A stretch of DNA of 64,000 bases from Tenuifilum sp. 4138str (GCF_041102575.1 NZ_JBGCUE010000009.1:62001-126000); one strand, 5' to 3'. Counted from the first letter of the stretch, positions 29,526 to 38,617 are shown. A program made the numbers and translations. Notes: generated from the letters alone by a model not told the origin.

Positions 29526-30602
29526 ATGAAGTTACTGGACTGGTATATAATCCGAAAGTTTATTGGCACATACTTCTATGCCATAATACTAATAGTTGGC
29601 ATTGCAGTAATATTTGACCTTGCCGAGAAAATTGACGACTTTCTGGAGAAGGATGCCCCAATGTACGATATCATTTTCAGGTATTACCTCAACTTTATAC
29701 CCTACTTTGCCAACCTGTTCAGCTCCCTTTTCGTATTCATTGCCGTTATTTTCTTCACTTCAAAAATGGCCTATAATACTGAGATTATTGCCATCCTGAG
29801 CAGCGGTGTTAGCTTTAAGCGTATGTTATACCCCTACTTTATCTCCGCAACAATAATTGCCATTTTCTCATTTGTGCTCAATAGCTTTATAATTCCACCC
29901 GCCAATGCTGTAAGGTTAGACTTTGAGAACAAGTACATCAAACGACCCTATGTTAATACCGACAGGAACATACACCGACAGGTGCGTCCGGGAATGTTTG
30001 TTTTCATGCGCTCATTCAACACTTACAACAACACCGCCTACAACCTTTCCATTGAAAAATTTGATGGGAATAAGCTGGTATCGAAACTCATAGCCGATAA
30101 TGCACAGTGGGATTCCACCAAGGAGAAATGGACTATAAACCGCTACTACATCCGTAATTATACTGACAGTGGCGAAGAAATTATCAAAGGCGATAAAATT
30201 GATAGCACATTCTACCTCACCCCATCCGACTTCAACCAGAGGTTGAAGATCATTGAAACCATGAACCTATTTCAGCTAAACGATTTTATAGCGGAACAAA
30301 AGCTCCAGGGCGCCGATACCATTGAATACCTGCTAATTGAAAAGCACGGGCGATTTGCCTACCCCTTTTCGGTGTTCATTCTTACCCTGATAGGTGTATC
30401 GCTTTCATCGCGAAAGGTACGCGGTGGCATTGGCCTGCATATTGGACTGGGGCTGGCACTTAGCTTCTCGTACATCCTGTTCATGCGATTTTCAACCATG
30501 TTTGCCGTTGGCGGACATCTGCCACCAGCCATCTCGGTATGGGTTCCCAACTTCCTGTTTGCAATCATTGCAGTGGGTCTTTACAGGATGGCTCCCAAGT
30601 AA
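29526..30602 (+). CDS. LptF/LptG-family lipopolysaccharide export permease
   Basis: 358 residues. N-terminal LLDWYIIRKFIGTYFYAI is the family start. Hydrophobic segments occur near 15-35, 50-75, 100-122, 270-288, 300-320 and 330-352, giving six helices split by a large periplasmic beta-jellyroll (about 125-265), as in LptF/LptG. With LptB and LptC the complex extracts LPS from the inner membrane. Only one such gene is present in the window; Bacteroidota often carry LptF and LptG apart. The tgt-lptG order is common in the phylum. Whether it is LptF or LptG is not resolved. Confidence 0.92.
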   Translation: MKLLDWYIIRKFIGTYFYAIILIVGIAVIFDLAEKIDDFLEKDAPMYDIIFRYYLNFIPYFANLFSSLFVFIAVIFFTSKMAYNTEIIAILSSGVSFKRMLYPYFISATIIAIFSFVLNSFIIPPANAVRLDFENKYIKRPYVNTDRNIHRQVRPGMFVFMRSFNTYNNTAYNLSIEKFDGNKLVSKLIADNAQWDSTKEKWTINRYYIRNYTDSGEEIIKGDKIDSTFYLTPSDFNQRLKIIETMNLFQLNDFIAEQKLQGADTIEYLLIEKHGRFAYPFSVFILTLIGVSLSSRKVRGGIGLHIGLGLALSFSYILFMRFSTMFAVGGHLPPAISVWVPNFLFAIIAVGLYRMAPK

Positions 30603-30658
30603 ACATTAAACAGGTGTTTACTGGTGTAGTATTTTGATATTTAGGCTAATACATTATA

Positions 30659-30686
30659 GCGGGTCGAAAAAACGGCCCGTTTCTTT
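30659..30686. terminator. Terminator after the LptF/G permease gene
   Basis: Stem CGGGTCG / CGGCCCG (one G-T pair) around an A-rich loop, followed by GTTTCTTTT. It lies 57 bp after the permease stop and directly before the next promoter-like box. Confidence 0.7.
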
Positions 30687-30694
30687 TATATTTG
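30687..30694 (+). promoter_or_regulatory. Putative -7 box (TATATTTG) for the carboxylase pair
   Basis: Exact TAnnTTTG match 82 bp upstream of the carboxylase ATG and immediately after the preceding terminator. No -33 match was found. Confidence 0.4.
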
Positions 30695-30776
30695 CACCCA
30701 ATTTCGTAACCTTGCACAAAACTTTACCACGATGCATGGTAATGGTGGCAAAAATTACTAACCAACAAAAACAGCT

Positions 30777-32321
30777 ATGCCTTTAAAAAACAAAATTGAA
30801 GAGCTAAAAAAACGCAAAGAGGAGGTTCTGCAGGGTGGTGGCGAACAGGCCGTTGCCAAGCAGGTTGCTATGGGTAAGCTCACTGCCCGTGAGCGTATTA
30901 TTGCCCTCCTCGACGAGGACTCGTTCAACGAGTACGACATGTTCGTGGAGCACGATGCCCGCGACTTTGGGATGGATGGTAAGGTTCTACATGGCGATGG
31001 TGTTATTATTGGTACCGGAACCATTTTTGGTGCTCCTGTGGCTATTTACGCTCAGGACTTTACCGTTGCCGGTGGTTCACTGGGTTCAATGCACGCCCGT
31101 AAGATTACCAAAATCATGGATTACGCACTCCGCATGCGTATCCCCCTAATCGGTATCAACGACTCAGGTGGTGCCCGTATTCAGGAAGGGGTTAACTCGC
31201 TTGCCGGTTACGGCGAAATATTCTGGCGAAATACCCTCTCAAGCGGTATTATTCCGCAAATATCAGTAATCCTTGGCCCTTGCGCCGGTGGTGCAGTTTA
31301 CTCCCCTGCCCTAACCGACTTTGTGTTTGTGGTCGATAAAATCTCAAAGATGTTCATCACTGGCCCCGAGGTTATTAAATCGGTTCTGGGCGAGGAAATC
31401 TCCCAGGAAGACCTTGGTGGCGCAAAAGTTCATGCCCAAATTACTGGCAACGCCCATTTCTACGCTGAGAGCGAGTACGAGTGCTTTGAGCAGATTAAAA
31501 AGCTTATCACCTACATTCCTTGGAACAATACCCGCAAGGCTCGCAGGTTTGAGCCCAAAGAACCAAAGGTAAACTTCAATATCGAGGATATTGTACCAGG
31601 CGATCCAAAGGAGCCCTACGATGTACGTGATGTTATCCGTGCCATTGCCGACGATTCCGATTTCTTCGAAATCCAGGAGAAGTGGGCTGCCAATATTGTT
31701 ATTGGCTTTGGCCGACTGAATGGCGAAACCGTTGGCTTTGTGGCTAACCAGCCACTAGTTATGGCCGGTGTACTCGACGTTGACAGCTCCGACAAGGCTG
31801 CACGCTTTGTTCGCTACTGCGATGCATTCAACATTCCGCTGGTTACCCTGGTTGACCTACCCGGTTACCTACCCGGTATCGATCAGGAGCATGCAGGCGT
31901 TATACGCCACGGAGCCAAGCTGCTTTACGCTTACAGCGAGGCAACCGTACCCAAAATGACTGTAATTCTGCGTAAAGCCTATGGTGGAGGCTATATAGCC
32001 ATGAGTTCCCGCCACCTACGTGCCGATTTTGTATTTGCATGGCCAAGCGCCGAGATTGCCGTTATGGGCCCCGAGGGTGCCGCCAACATCATCTTCCGCA
32101 AGGAGATTTCCGAAGCTCCCGATCCGGAAGCTATGCGTCGCCAAAAAGTTGAAGAGTACAAGGAAAAGTTTGCTAACCCATACGTAGCCGCAGCCAAAGG
32201 CTATATCGATACCGTGATTGAACCGGCCGAAACCCGGAAGCTGCTGCTGCACGCCCTTGAGGTTTCCAGCACTAAGGTTGCCGACCGCCCCTTCAAGAAA
32301 CATGGTATTCCTCCATTTTAG
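30777..32321 (+). CDS. mmdA: Acyl-CoA carboxylase beta subunit / methylmalonyl-CoA decarboxylase alpha
   Basis: 514 residues, full length for the carboxyltransferase family. It starts with a helical region (KIEELKKRKEEVLQGGG), then GKLTARERI. The two crotonase-like halves contain SGGARIQEG and GPCAGGAVYSPAL (first oxyanion/acyl-CoA site) and PGYLPGIDQEHAGVIRHGAK with KAYGGGYIAM (second site). The enzyme moves CO2 between biotin and propionyl- or methylmalonyl-CoA. Whether it works as carboxylase (with AccC) or in a Na+-pumping decarboxylase cannot be told. A biotin carrier gene follows 41 bp downstream; neither a biotin carboxylase nor a membrane beta subunit is in the window. Confidence 0.95.
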   Translation: MPLKNKIEELKKRKEEVLQGGGEQAVAKQVAMGKLTARERIIALLDEDSFNEYDMFVEHDARDFGMDGKVLHGDGVIIGTGTIFGAPVAIYAQDFTVAGGSLGSMHARKITKIMDYALRMRIPLIGINDSGGARIQEGVNSLAGYGEIFWRNTLSSGIIPQISVILGPCAGGAVYSPALTDFVFVVDKISKMFITGPEVIKSVLGEEISQEDLGGAKVHAQITGNAHFYAESEYECFEQIKKLITYIPWNNTRKARRFEPKEPKVNFNIEDIVPGDPKEPYDVRDVIRAIADDSDFFEIQEKWAANIVIGFGRLNGETVGFVANQPLVMAGVLDVDSSDKAARFVRYCDAFNIPLVTLVDLPGYLPGIDQEHAGVIRHGAKLLYAYSEATVPKMTVILRKAYGGGYIAMSSRHLRADFVFAWPSAEIAVMGPEGAANIIFRKEISEAPDPEAMRRQKVEEYKEKFANPYVAAAKGYIDTVIEPAETRKLLLHALEVSSTKVADRPFKKHGIPPF

Positions 32322-32362
32322 TCAACCCAACAATCCTTTTGTAAACTAAAAAACTTGTAGCT

Positions 32363-32596
32363 ATGATACATCCAAAACTCGACGATAAAAATGTAACGGC
32401 CTTTATACCCGGAACCATTATTGATGTTAAGGTTAAAAAGGGTCAGGAGGTTAAGCAAGGCGATGTGCTGGTGATACTTGACGCCATGAAGATGCACAAC
32501 CGCCTGATAGCCCCCTCGGCCGGGAAAGTGAAAGAGGTTAAGGTAAAACCCGGCGACAGGGTAAGCAAAGGCGCCCTGCTGGTAAGCATTGAGTAA
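32363..32596 (+). CDS. Biotin carboxyl carrier protein
   Basis: 77 residues, a minimal biotinyl/lipoyl domain. LDAMKMHNRL contains the biotinylated lysine (Lys43) in the AMKM motif, and the flanking PGTIIDVKVKKGQEV and VKPGDRVSKGALL strands form the flattened beta-barrel. It carries CO2 for the neighbouring carboxyltransferase. It lacks the long Pro/Ala-rich N-terminal linker seen in decarboxylase gamma subunits. A strong terminator follows, and beyond it the accessory island begins. Confidence 0.93.
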   Translation: MIHPKLDDKNVTAFIPGTIIDVKVKKGQEVKQGDVLVILDAMKMHNRLIAPSAGKVKEVKVKPGDRVSKGALLVSIE

Positions 32597-32612
32597 AACC
32601 GATTCTAAGCAT

Positions 32613-32642
32613 AAAAAACCTCCGCAATGCGGAGGTTTTTTT
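32613..32642. terminator. Terminator after the biotin carrier gene
   Basis: Perfect 13-bp stem AAAAAACCTCCGC / GCGGAGGTTTTTT with an AAT loop; T-rich tail. It marks the left edge of the core segment before the island. Confidence 0.9.
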
Positions 32643-33018
32643 GTTACGGAAAGGGTGTTATTCAAAAGCCGTTATGCGTTTTATGCAAAGCGAAATCATA
32701 TATAAAAACAAAGTGGCTGGTTTATGAATTTAATTTTTTACTACTTTAGTTACATGAAACAGGGCTAGTTCCAATCATAGCTATACACATAATCATAGGT
32801 GTATTAGTATAATTCTTTAGGATATGAACTAATAAACTGTAAACAAAAAAATAGAAGTGAACAAATAACGAAACGACAATGATAAAAATTTTCCCACACA
32901 TATGACGCATTTGATTTCTACAAGCACTAAAGCAAGCCTATAGCTAAACCAAAAGAACCTTTTTTACTAATTCACTCAAAAAACCGTATTTTGTACTATT
33001 AAATTATTAAGAGATAAA
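32643..33018. other. A/T-rich gap before hsdR; no gene seen
   Basis: This 376-bp stretch holds no credible reading frame, RNA gene or palindrome. It is strongly A/T-rich like the island genes that follow. A weak promoter-like segment GTATTTTG lies around 32990, 21 bp before the hsdR start region, one base short of a full TAnnTTTG match. No attachment-site repeat shared with the right edge (42974-43103) was noticed by eye. Confidence 0.5.
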
Positions 33019-36000
33019 ATGACCTTTAATGAAGATTCAAGAGTAAAAATTCCTGCTATCGTGCATTTGACACGATTGGGATTTACTTATGTTCCAAAGT
33101 CTGGCATTACAAATCTTCATGCAGACACAAATATATTCAAAGACCTGTTTAAACAAGGACTTTCAAAGATTAACCGGACCGAATATTCGGACAGTGAAAT
33201 TGACTCTTTCATTTCTGAACTCAGTATTAAACTGGATAATTCTGACCTTGGAAGGGCGTTTTACAAAAGCTTGCTGGGTGACTTTGCTTGCAAACTGATT
33301 GACTTAGAGAATTTCGACAACAATCTTTTTCATGTTGTAACCGAACTGACTTACAAAAATGACGAAGAAGAATTCAGGCCTGACATTACTTTGCTCATTA
33401 ATGGAATACCTTTGGCTTTCATTGAAGTAAAGAAACCGAATAACCGAGAAGGAATTTTAGCAGAACGAAGCCGAATCAATACCCGATTCAAAAATCCGAA
33501 ATTCAAAAAGTTCATGAACATTACTCAATTGTTGGTTTTCTCCAACAATCAGGAGTATGATGAGGAAAACATCACACCCATTCAGGGAGCATTTTACGCA
33601 ACACCCGACCCTGAACAGGTAAATTTCAACTGTTTCAGAGAAGAAGACAATTCATTAATTCATAATGTTCCGCAAGAGGACAGCGAAATAGAGAAACAAA
33701 TACTGCTCGACAATAACATTGTTTCCATTCTTGGAACTAAGGAGTATGAAACGGCAAAAGGTCCAAACTCTCCTACTAACCGTATCTTAACATCACTATT
33801 CAGCAGACAACGTTTAAAAATATTGCTTCGTTATGGCTTTGCTTATGTGAACACCGTTAACAATGGAATAACAAAGATTGAAAAGCACATCATGCGGTAT
33901 CCGCAGTTGTTTGCAACTTTAGCTATTGAGAAAAAATTAATAGCAGGAGTAAAAAAAGGAATCATATGGCATACACAAGGAAGCGGCAAAACAGCTTTGG
34001 CATACTATAATGTAAATTACCTGAAAGACTATTATCAAAAGCAAAATGTAATAGCCAAGTTCTATTTTGTGGTCGACCGTTTGGACTTAGCTACACAAGC
34101 CAAAAACGAATTTGAAGCAAGGGGGTTGAAAGTCGAAATGGTCAGTTCTAAAGAGGACTTCATAAAAAACATTAAAACTGCAGGAGCAACCTCAGGAAAC
34201 ACAGGTGCACAAACCATAACCGTTGTAAACATTCAAAAGTTTTCTGCTGAATCCATCTCAAAAGTTTCTGATTACGATTTGAACATTCAACGAATTTATT
34301 TTTTAGATGAAGTTCACAGAAGTTATAATCCAAAGGGTTCTTTTCTTTCAAACCTAATTTCTTCCGACCGTAATGCTGTTTTAATAGGTTTAACCGGTAC
34401 TCCTATCATTTCCAAAGAATATAAAAGCAAGGATATTTTTGGGGATTATATTCATAAATACTTTTACAATCAATCCATTGCGGATGGCTATACGCTGAAA
34501 CTTATAAGGGAAGCCATTGAAACCAAATTCAAAGCTGAAATCAATCAGGTGTATGATGAAATTGTGAAGCAAGGCGAGTTCACCAAAAGCCAAATTTTTG
34601 CTCATCCCAAATTTGTTGAGCCATTGGTTGATTACATCATTACTGACTTCAAAAAAAGCAGAGTGTTGCACAACGACCAAAGTATTGGGGGAATGATTGT
34701 TTGCGACACTTCTGACCAGGCGAAAATGATTTTTACTGAAATTCAGAAATACAATAAACGACTGGAAGCCCAACAGACTGTATACCATGAACCACAAACT
34801 GATTACTACATCGCAGCTGAATCGGGAGTGGGCTATCTAACACCTGAGTTGGCTCCAATTTCAATTGCTTTAATACTGCATGATATAGACACCAAAGAAA
34901 TCCGCAAGGAACATCAAACCGATTTCAAACAAGGAAAAATTGATTTGTTGGTGGTTTACAATATGCTACTTACCGGTTTTGATGCCAAACGACTGAAAAA
35001 ATTGTATCTGACCCGCGTTGTGAAAGAACACAATCTTTTACAGACCCTAACAAGGGTAAACCGACCTTATAAGAATTTTAAATACGGCTATGTGGTTGAC
35101 TTTGCCGACATTCGCAAAGAATTTGATAAAACCAACAAGGAGTATTTCAAAGAATTACAGGAAGAATTGGGCGATGAAACTAAGAACTACTCCAACCTTT
35201 TCAAATCTGCCGAAGAAATAGACAAGGAAATTCAGGAAATCAAAGAAAAGCTATTTCTTTATGACTTTTCTAATATAGAAGAATTTCAACAAATTGTAAG
35301 CCAGATAACTGACAAAAAGGAAATTATCGAACTGAAAAAGTGTTTGGAGAACTTAAAAAGCTTATACAACATCATCAAAATAATGGGTTACACTGAACTG
35401 TTAGACAAATTCTCATTTGACAGGGTGAACAAGTTGTATAATGAAGTGGCAAACCGTATTGATATCCTTAACCTGAAAGAGAATTTAGAAAACGCAGCGG
35501 ACAATACAAATCTTTTGAATTTAGCACTTGAAAACATGCAGTTTACATTCAGGAAAATTGCTACGCATGAATTGCAAATTGCCGATAAATTCAGAAGCGA
35601 ACTGGAAAGAACAAGAAAAGAACTAGAGAGAAATTTTGATAAAAAAGACCCGAAATTTATATCTCTTTTTGAAGAGCTAAAAAGGCTTTTCAAGAAAAAG
35701 AACATTGAAGAATTAACATCTGAGGAGATGGATGAGGCTATCAATGATTTGAAAAAGATTTACGAACAAGCCAATGCGCTTAACAATAAAGATGCAATGC
35801 TGGCCGCCAAATATGAGAACGACATCAAATTTGCCCGCATTCACAAACGCATCAAGGAACAAAACATGAATGTACTGAACAGCGATTTAGCATTACATGA
35901 AACTTTGATTTTCATTAAACATGAAACCGACAAAACAGTAGTAAACAATCAGGCAATACTTAACAACCCAGATTATTTTGCCGAAATTACTAAACGTACC

Positions 36001-36102
36001 ATTCTGGAAACATTGGAAAATAAAGGCATCCGTGACCTGAATGTAGTTCGATTTTTCAACAACGCTGTAGTAAACGAATATTTCTATCAAAGAGCCATAT
36101 AA
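33019..36102 (+). CDS. hsdR: Type I restriction enzyme R subunit
   Basis: 1,027 residues, normal for HsdR. The N-terminal nuclease has the PD-(D/E)xK set Asp122, Glu136 and Lys138 (RPDIT ... FIEVKKP). The motor has Walker A GSGKT (321-325), the DEAD-like box LDEVHRS (Asp430-His433), motif III LTGTPI, and motif VI-like TLTRVNRPYK. A long charged helical region (about 740-960) is the usual coupler to HsdM. It cleaves unmodified DNA after ATP-driven translocation when joined to HsdM and HsdS. The gene is the first of the island, and the RAYT-like transposase gene begins only 2 bp after its stop. No frameshift or catalytic loss is visible. Confidence 0.95.
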   Translation: MTFNEDSRVKIPAIVHLTRLGFTYVPKSGITNLHADTNIFKDLFKQGLSKINRTEYSDSEIDSFISELSIKLDNSDLGRAFYKSLLGDFACKLIDLENFDNNLFHVVTELTYKNDEEEFRPDITLLINGIPLAFIEVKKPNNREGILAERSRINTRFKNPKFKKFMNITQLLVFSNNQEYDEENITPIQGAFYATPDPEQVNFNCFREEDNSLIHNVPQEDSEIEKQILLDNNIVSILGTKEYETAKGPNSPTNRILTSLFSRQRLKILLRYGFAYVNTVNNGITKIEKHIMRYPQLFATLAIEKKLIAGVKKGIIWHTQGSGKTALAYYNVNYLKDYYQKQNVIAKFYFVVDRLDLATQAKNEFEARGLKVEMVSSKEDFIKNIKTAGATSGNTGAQTITVVNIQKFSAESISKVSDYDLNIQRIYFLDEVHRSYNPKGSFLSNLISSDRNAVLIGLTGTPIISKEYKSKDIFGDYIHKYFYNQSIADGYTLKLIREAIETKFKAEINQVYDEIVKQGEFTKSQIFAHPKFVEPLVDYIITDFKKSRVLHNDQSIGGMIVCDTSDQAKMIFTEIQKYNKRLEAQQTVYHEPQTDYYIAAESGVGYLTPELAPISIALILHDIDTKEIRKEHQTDFKQGKIDLLVVYNMLLTGFDAKRLKKLYLTRVVKEHNLLQTLTRVNRPYKNFKYGYVVDFADIRKEFDKTNKEYFKELQEELGDETKNYSNLFKSAEEIDKEIQEIKEKLFLYDFSNIEEFQQIVSQITDKKEIIELKKCLENLKSLYNIIKIMGYTELLDKFSFDRVNKLYNEVANRIDILNLKENLENAADNTNLLNLALENMQFTFRKIATHELQIADKFRSELERTRKELERNFDKKDPKFISLFEELKRLFKKKNIEELTSEEMDEAINDLKKIYEQANALNNKDAMLAAKYENDIKFARIHKRIKEQNMNVLNSDLALHETLIFIKHETDKTVVNNQAILNNPDYFAEITKRTILETLENKGIRDLNVVRFFNNAVVNEYFYQRAI

Positions 36103-36104
36103 AT

Positions 36105-36566
36105 ATGCCAGGAACATTTTCTCAGATATATATTCAAATTATTTTTGCAGTTAAAGGCAGAGGAAGCTTAATTTATTCTGATTGGGAAGAAAGATTGTAT
36201 CAATACATTACTGGAATTGTAAGGGGAAAAGAACAGAAAATGATTGCTATTAATGGAATGCCAGACCATATTCATATTTTTATTGGTATGAAACCATCTT
36301 GTTGTCTATCAGATTTAGTGAGAGAGATTAAAAAGGCATCAAACGAGTTTATAAATGAAAATAAACTCTCCAATTTCAGATTTAGTTGGCAGGAAGGATA
36401 CGGTGCATTTTCATATAGCCATTCGCAAATTGACAATGTTGTTAAATATATAATGAATCAGAAACAACATCATCGAAAAGTGAGTTTCCGGGAAGAATAT
36501 GTTGATTTTTTGAAAAAATTTGAAATTGAACATGATGATAAATTTTTATTTGAATGGGTTAAATAA
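36105..36566 (+). CDS. RAYT-like Y1/HUH transposase
   Basis: 153 residues, the size of an IS200/IS605 TnpA or REP-associated tyrosine transposase (RAYT). The catalytic HUH motif is His55-Ile-His57 in MPDHIHIFIG, and the nucleophile is Tyr115 in VVKYIMNQ. SQIYIQIIFAVKGR at the start and SWQEGYGAFSYSHSQI are family signatures. All key residues are present. It begins 2 bp after the hsdR stop, so no room exists for an IS left end, and it is followed at once by an array of REP-like palindromes. That setting fits a RAYT (a REP-spreading, domesticated transposase) better than a free insertion sequence. Expression is probably tied to hsdR. Confidence 0.9.
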   Translation: MPGTFSQIYIQIIFAVKGRGSLIYSDWEERLYQYITGIVRGKEQKMIAINGMPDHIHIFIGMKPSCCLSDLVREIKKASNEFINENKLSNFRFSWQEGYGAFSYSHSQIDNVVKYIMNQKQHHRKVSFREEYVDFLKKFEIEHDDKFLFEWVK

Positions 36567-36569
36567 TGT

Positions 36570-36956
36570 GATACCGAAGGTATCAAAGATTTATAGAAAA
36601 TATATCATTCATCCATCTACGCCCCCTGCGGGGTCGCACCATTTCGCATATCAAATTTTCTATAAACCTGTAATCCCTTCGGGATTAGATGATTATGTAG
36701 CCCCAATGCCGAAGGCATTAAAGGTCTATAGCATTAGCGACAATCAATTACCTACGACCCCTGCGGGGTCGTATTGCAAACCATATTGCATTACCTATAA
36801 ACCTGAAATCTCTTCGGGATTAGATGACGATGTAGCCCTAATGCCGAAGGCATTAAAGTCTATAACTTCAGCGACAATCGATTACCTACGACCCCTGCGG
36901 GGTCGCACAATAAACCCTATTGCAACACCTATCAACCTGCAATCTCTTTGGGAATA
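36570..36956. repeat. REP-like palindrome array with 135-bp period (between RAYT and hsdM)
   Basis: Three palindrome types recur in fixed order. Type A (GATACC-GAA-GGTATC, then AATGCC-GAA-GGCATT) starts at 36570, 36705 and 36840. Type B (CGACCCC-TGC-GGGGTCG) is at about 36620 (one mismatch), 36755 and 36889. Type C (AATCCC-TTC-GGGATT and variants) is at 36672, 36807 and 36941. Spacing between like elements is 134-135 bp, so it is a tandem array of about 2.9 units. Each copy of A is followed by AAAG. The array lies directly downstream of the RAYT gene and ends 17 bp before the hsdM ATG, so it forms the hsdM leader region. The last C copy is degenerate. Confidence 0.9.
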
Positions 36957-36973
36957 ATAAAATAAATTATTCT

Positions 36974-38617
36974 ATGACTAAACACCTTGAATACACTCAA
37001 AAAACAAAAGATCTAATAGACGGCCTTAAAACCGTTTGCAGCAATTACGGTTTGGCTAATTCCGGGAATGAATACAAAATCATTACGGAAGTTTTCCTGT
37101 ATAAATTTCTGAACGACAAATTCCTGCACGAAGCACGGAAAGCCAATAAAGATTTAAAGAACAGCACCAACATTGAAACCGACATCCAGAAAATGAGTAA
37201 CAGCGACTATGAATGGATGCTGGAAAAAATCGGTGAACGTAGCGCCAAACTGCAAAAGCATCATTTCATCAGCTATTTGTTCAATAAACAGAACGAGCCC
37301 AATTTTCACGAATTGTTCGACAAAACATTACTGGAAATTGCCGATTTGAACATAAAACTTTATTCTGTTTCAACCATTGATAAAGAAAGGGTTCGTTTGT
37401 TTGATAGAATTTCCCCTTACATCATTGAAAGCAATCAAAAAACACCTTTCTGCAAAGCCATTATCAACAAACTGGTAGCGTTTAGCTTTGAGCCAATTTT
37501 TGAAGAAAAATATGATTTTTTCTCTACCATTTTTGAATACCTGATTAAGGACTACAACAAAGACAGCGGACAGTATGCCGAGTATTACACACCACCGGCC
37601 GTGGCAAAAATCATGGCGAAGATTTTAGTGCCTGAACCCACCAGAAATGTTACTGTTTACGACCCCGCAGCAGGTTCAGGAAGTTTATTACTGGCGCTGG
37701 CTCACCAAATCGGAGAAAACAAATGCACCATTTATTCGCAGGACATTTCGCAAAAATCATCAGAGTTTCTTCGCTTGAATTTGATATTGAACAATCTGGT
37801 GCATTCGCTGCATAATGTAATAAAAGGTAACACACTTACCAATCCATACCATGTAAACGATGCCAAAAACGACCTGAAAAAGTTTGACTACATCGTAAGC
37901 AATCCACCATTCAAAATGGATTTCAGCGATGACCGTGAAACCCTTGCCAGCGACCAACATAGAAAACGCTTTTTTGCAGGCGTTCCCAGCGTTCCAAAAA
38001 AGAAAAAAGAGTCCATGGCTATCTATCAGTTGTTCATACAACATATCTTGTATTCGTTGAACGACAAAGGGAAAGCCGCCATTGTGGTACCTACCGGTTT
38101 TTGTACCGAAAAAGCCGCCATTGCGTTAGCTATCAGAAAAAAAATTGTGGATAGTAACTGGCTGCACGCTGTGGTGCAAATGCCGCCCAACATATTTGCT
38201 ACTACCGGAACAAACGTTTCGGTCATTTTTATAGATAAAAGTAAAACGAGAGATACGGCTATACTGGTTGATGCAAGTAAGTTAGGAACAAAAGTAAAAG
38301 ACGGTAAGAACCAGAAAACCTTATTGAGCAATGAAGATGAAAAACGGATAATAGACACCATTAAGGGATACAGGCAATTGGATGATTTTTCGGTGATTGT
38401 TAATAATGAACAGATGAAACAAAAAGCATATTCCTTTGGTGCAGGACAATATTTTGAAACTAAGATTGAATATGTTGAACTAAGTCCAGAAGAATTTGAA
38501 GAGAGAATAAATGAGTTTAAAAACAAAATCTCTTTTTATTTTAATAATTCAAGAGAATTAGAAATACAAATTTTGAAAAACTTTAATAAACTTGATTATA
38601 AAAAAAATAACAAATGA
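36974..38617 (+). CDS. hsdM: Type I restriction-modification M subunit (N6-adenine methyltransferase)
   Basis: 547 residues from the ATG at 36974; an upstream in-frame extension would run back into the REP array and is rejected. Residues 10-140 are the helical N-terminal HsdM domain. SAM-binding motif I is DPAAGSGSL (Asp230-Leu238) and catalytic motif IV is NPPF (Asn310-Phe313). It methylates adenine in the bipartite site read by HsdS and is also required for restriction. hsdS overlaps its stop by 4 bp. The first 450 residues look less A/T-rich than the last 90 and than hsdS, suggesting a mosaic origin. Its leader is the REP-like array, so its expression may not simply follow hsdR. Confidence 0.95.
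   Translation: MTKHLEYTQKTKDLIDGLKTVCSNYGLANSGNEYKIITEVFLYKFLNDKFLHEARKANKDLKNSTNIETDIQKMSNSDYEWMLEKIGERSAKLQKHHFISYLFNKQNEPNFHELFDKTLLEIADLNIKLYSVSTIDKERVRLFDRISPYIIESNQKTPFCKAIINKLVAFSFEPIFEEKYDFFSTIFEYLIKDYNKDSGQYAEYYTPPAVAKIMAKILVPEPTRNVTVYDPAAGSGSLLLALAHQIGENKCTIYSQDISQKSSEFLRLNLILNNLVHSLHNVIKGNTLTNPYHVNDAKNDLKKFDYIVSNPPFKMDFSDDRETLASDQHRKRFFAGVPSVPKKKKESMAIYQLFIQHILYSLNDKGKAAIVVPTGFCTEKAAIALAIRKKIVDSNWLHAVVQMPPNIFATTGTNVSVIFIDKSKTRDTAILVDASKLGTKVKDGKNQKTLLSNEDEKRIIDTIKGYRQLDDFSVIVNNEQMKQKAYSFGAGQYFETKIEYVELSPEEFEERINEFKNKISFYFNNSRELEIQILKNFNKLDYKKNNK

Noticed and set aside
30732-30761. Nine-codon frame upstream of the carboxylase as a leader peptide
   Set aside because: It shows no attenuation hairpin or run of regulatory codons; too short to support.
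34390-34797. 135-codon minus-strand frame in hsdR
   Set aside because: It is an opposite-strand shadow of the helicase region with no domain or signal.
36105-36956. Free-standing IS200/IS605 insertion sequence
   Set aside because: The transposase begins 2 bp after the hsdR stop, leaving no left-end hairpin outside hsdR, and the repeats occur in several units rather than as one right end.
36570-36956. CRISPR array
   Set aside because: Repeats are 134-135 bp apart, carry several palindromes per unit and have similar, not unique, sequence between them; no cas genes are near.
36520-36957. Open frame of 145 codons through the REP array
   Set aside because: It overlaps the end of the transposase gene, has no start context and its repeated peptide is a direct result of the 135-bp repeat unit; coding is unlikely.
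38026-38526. 166-codon minus-strand Ser-rich frame in hsdM
   Set aside because: Shadow of the hsdM frame; no start context and unlikely composition.
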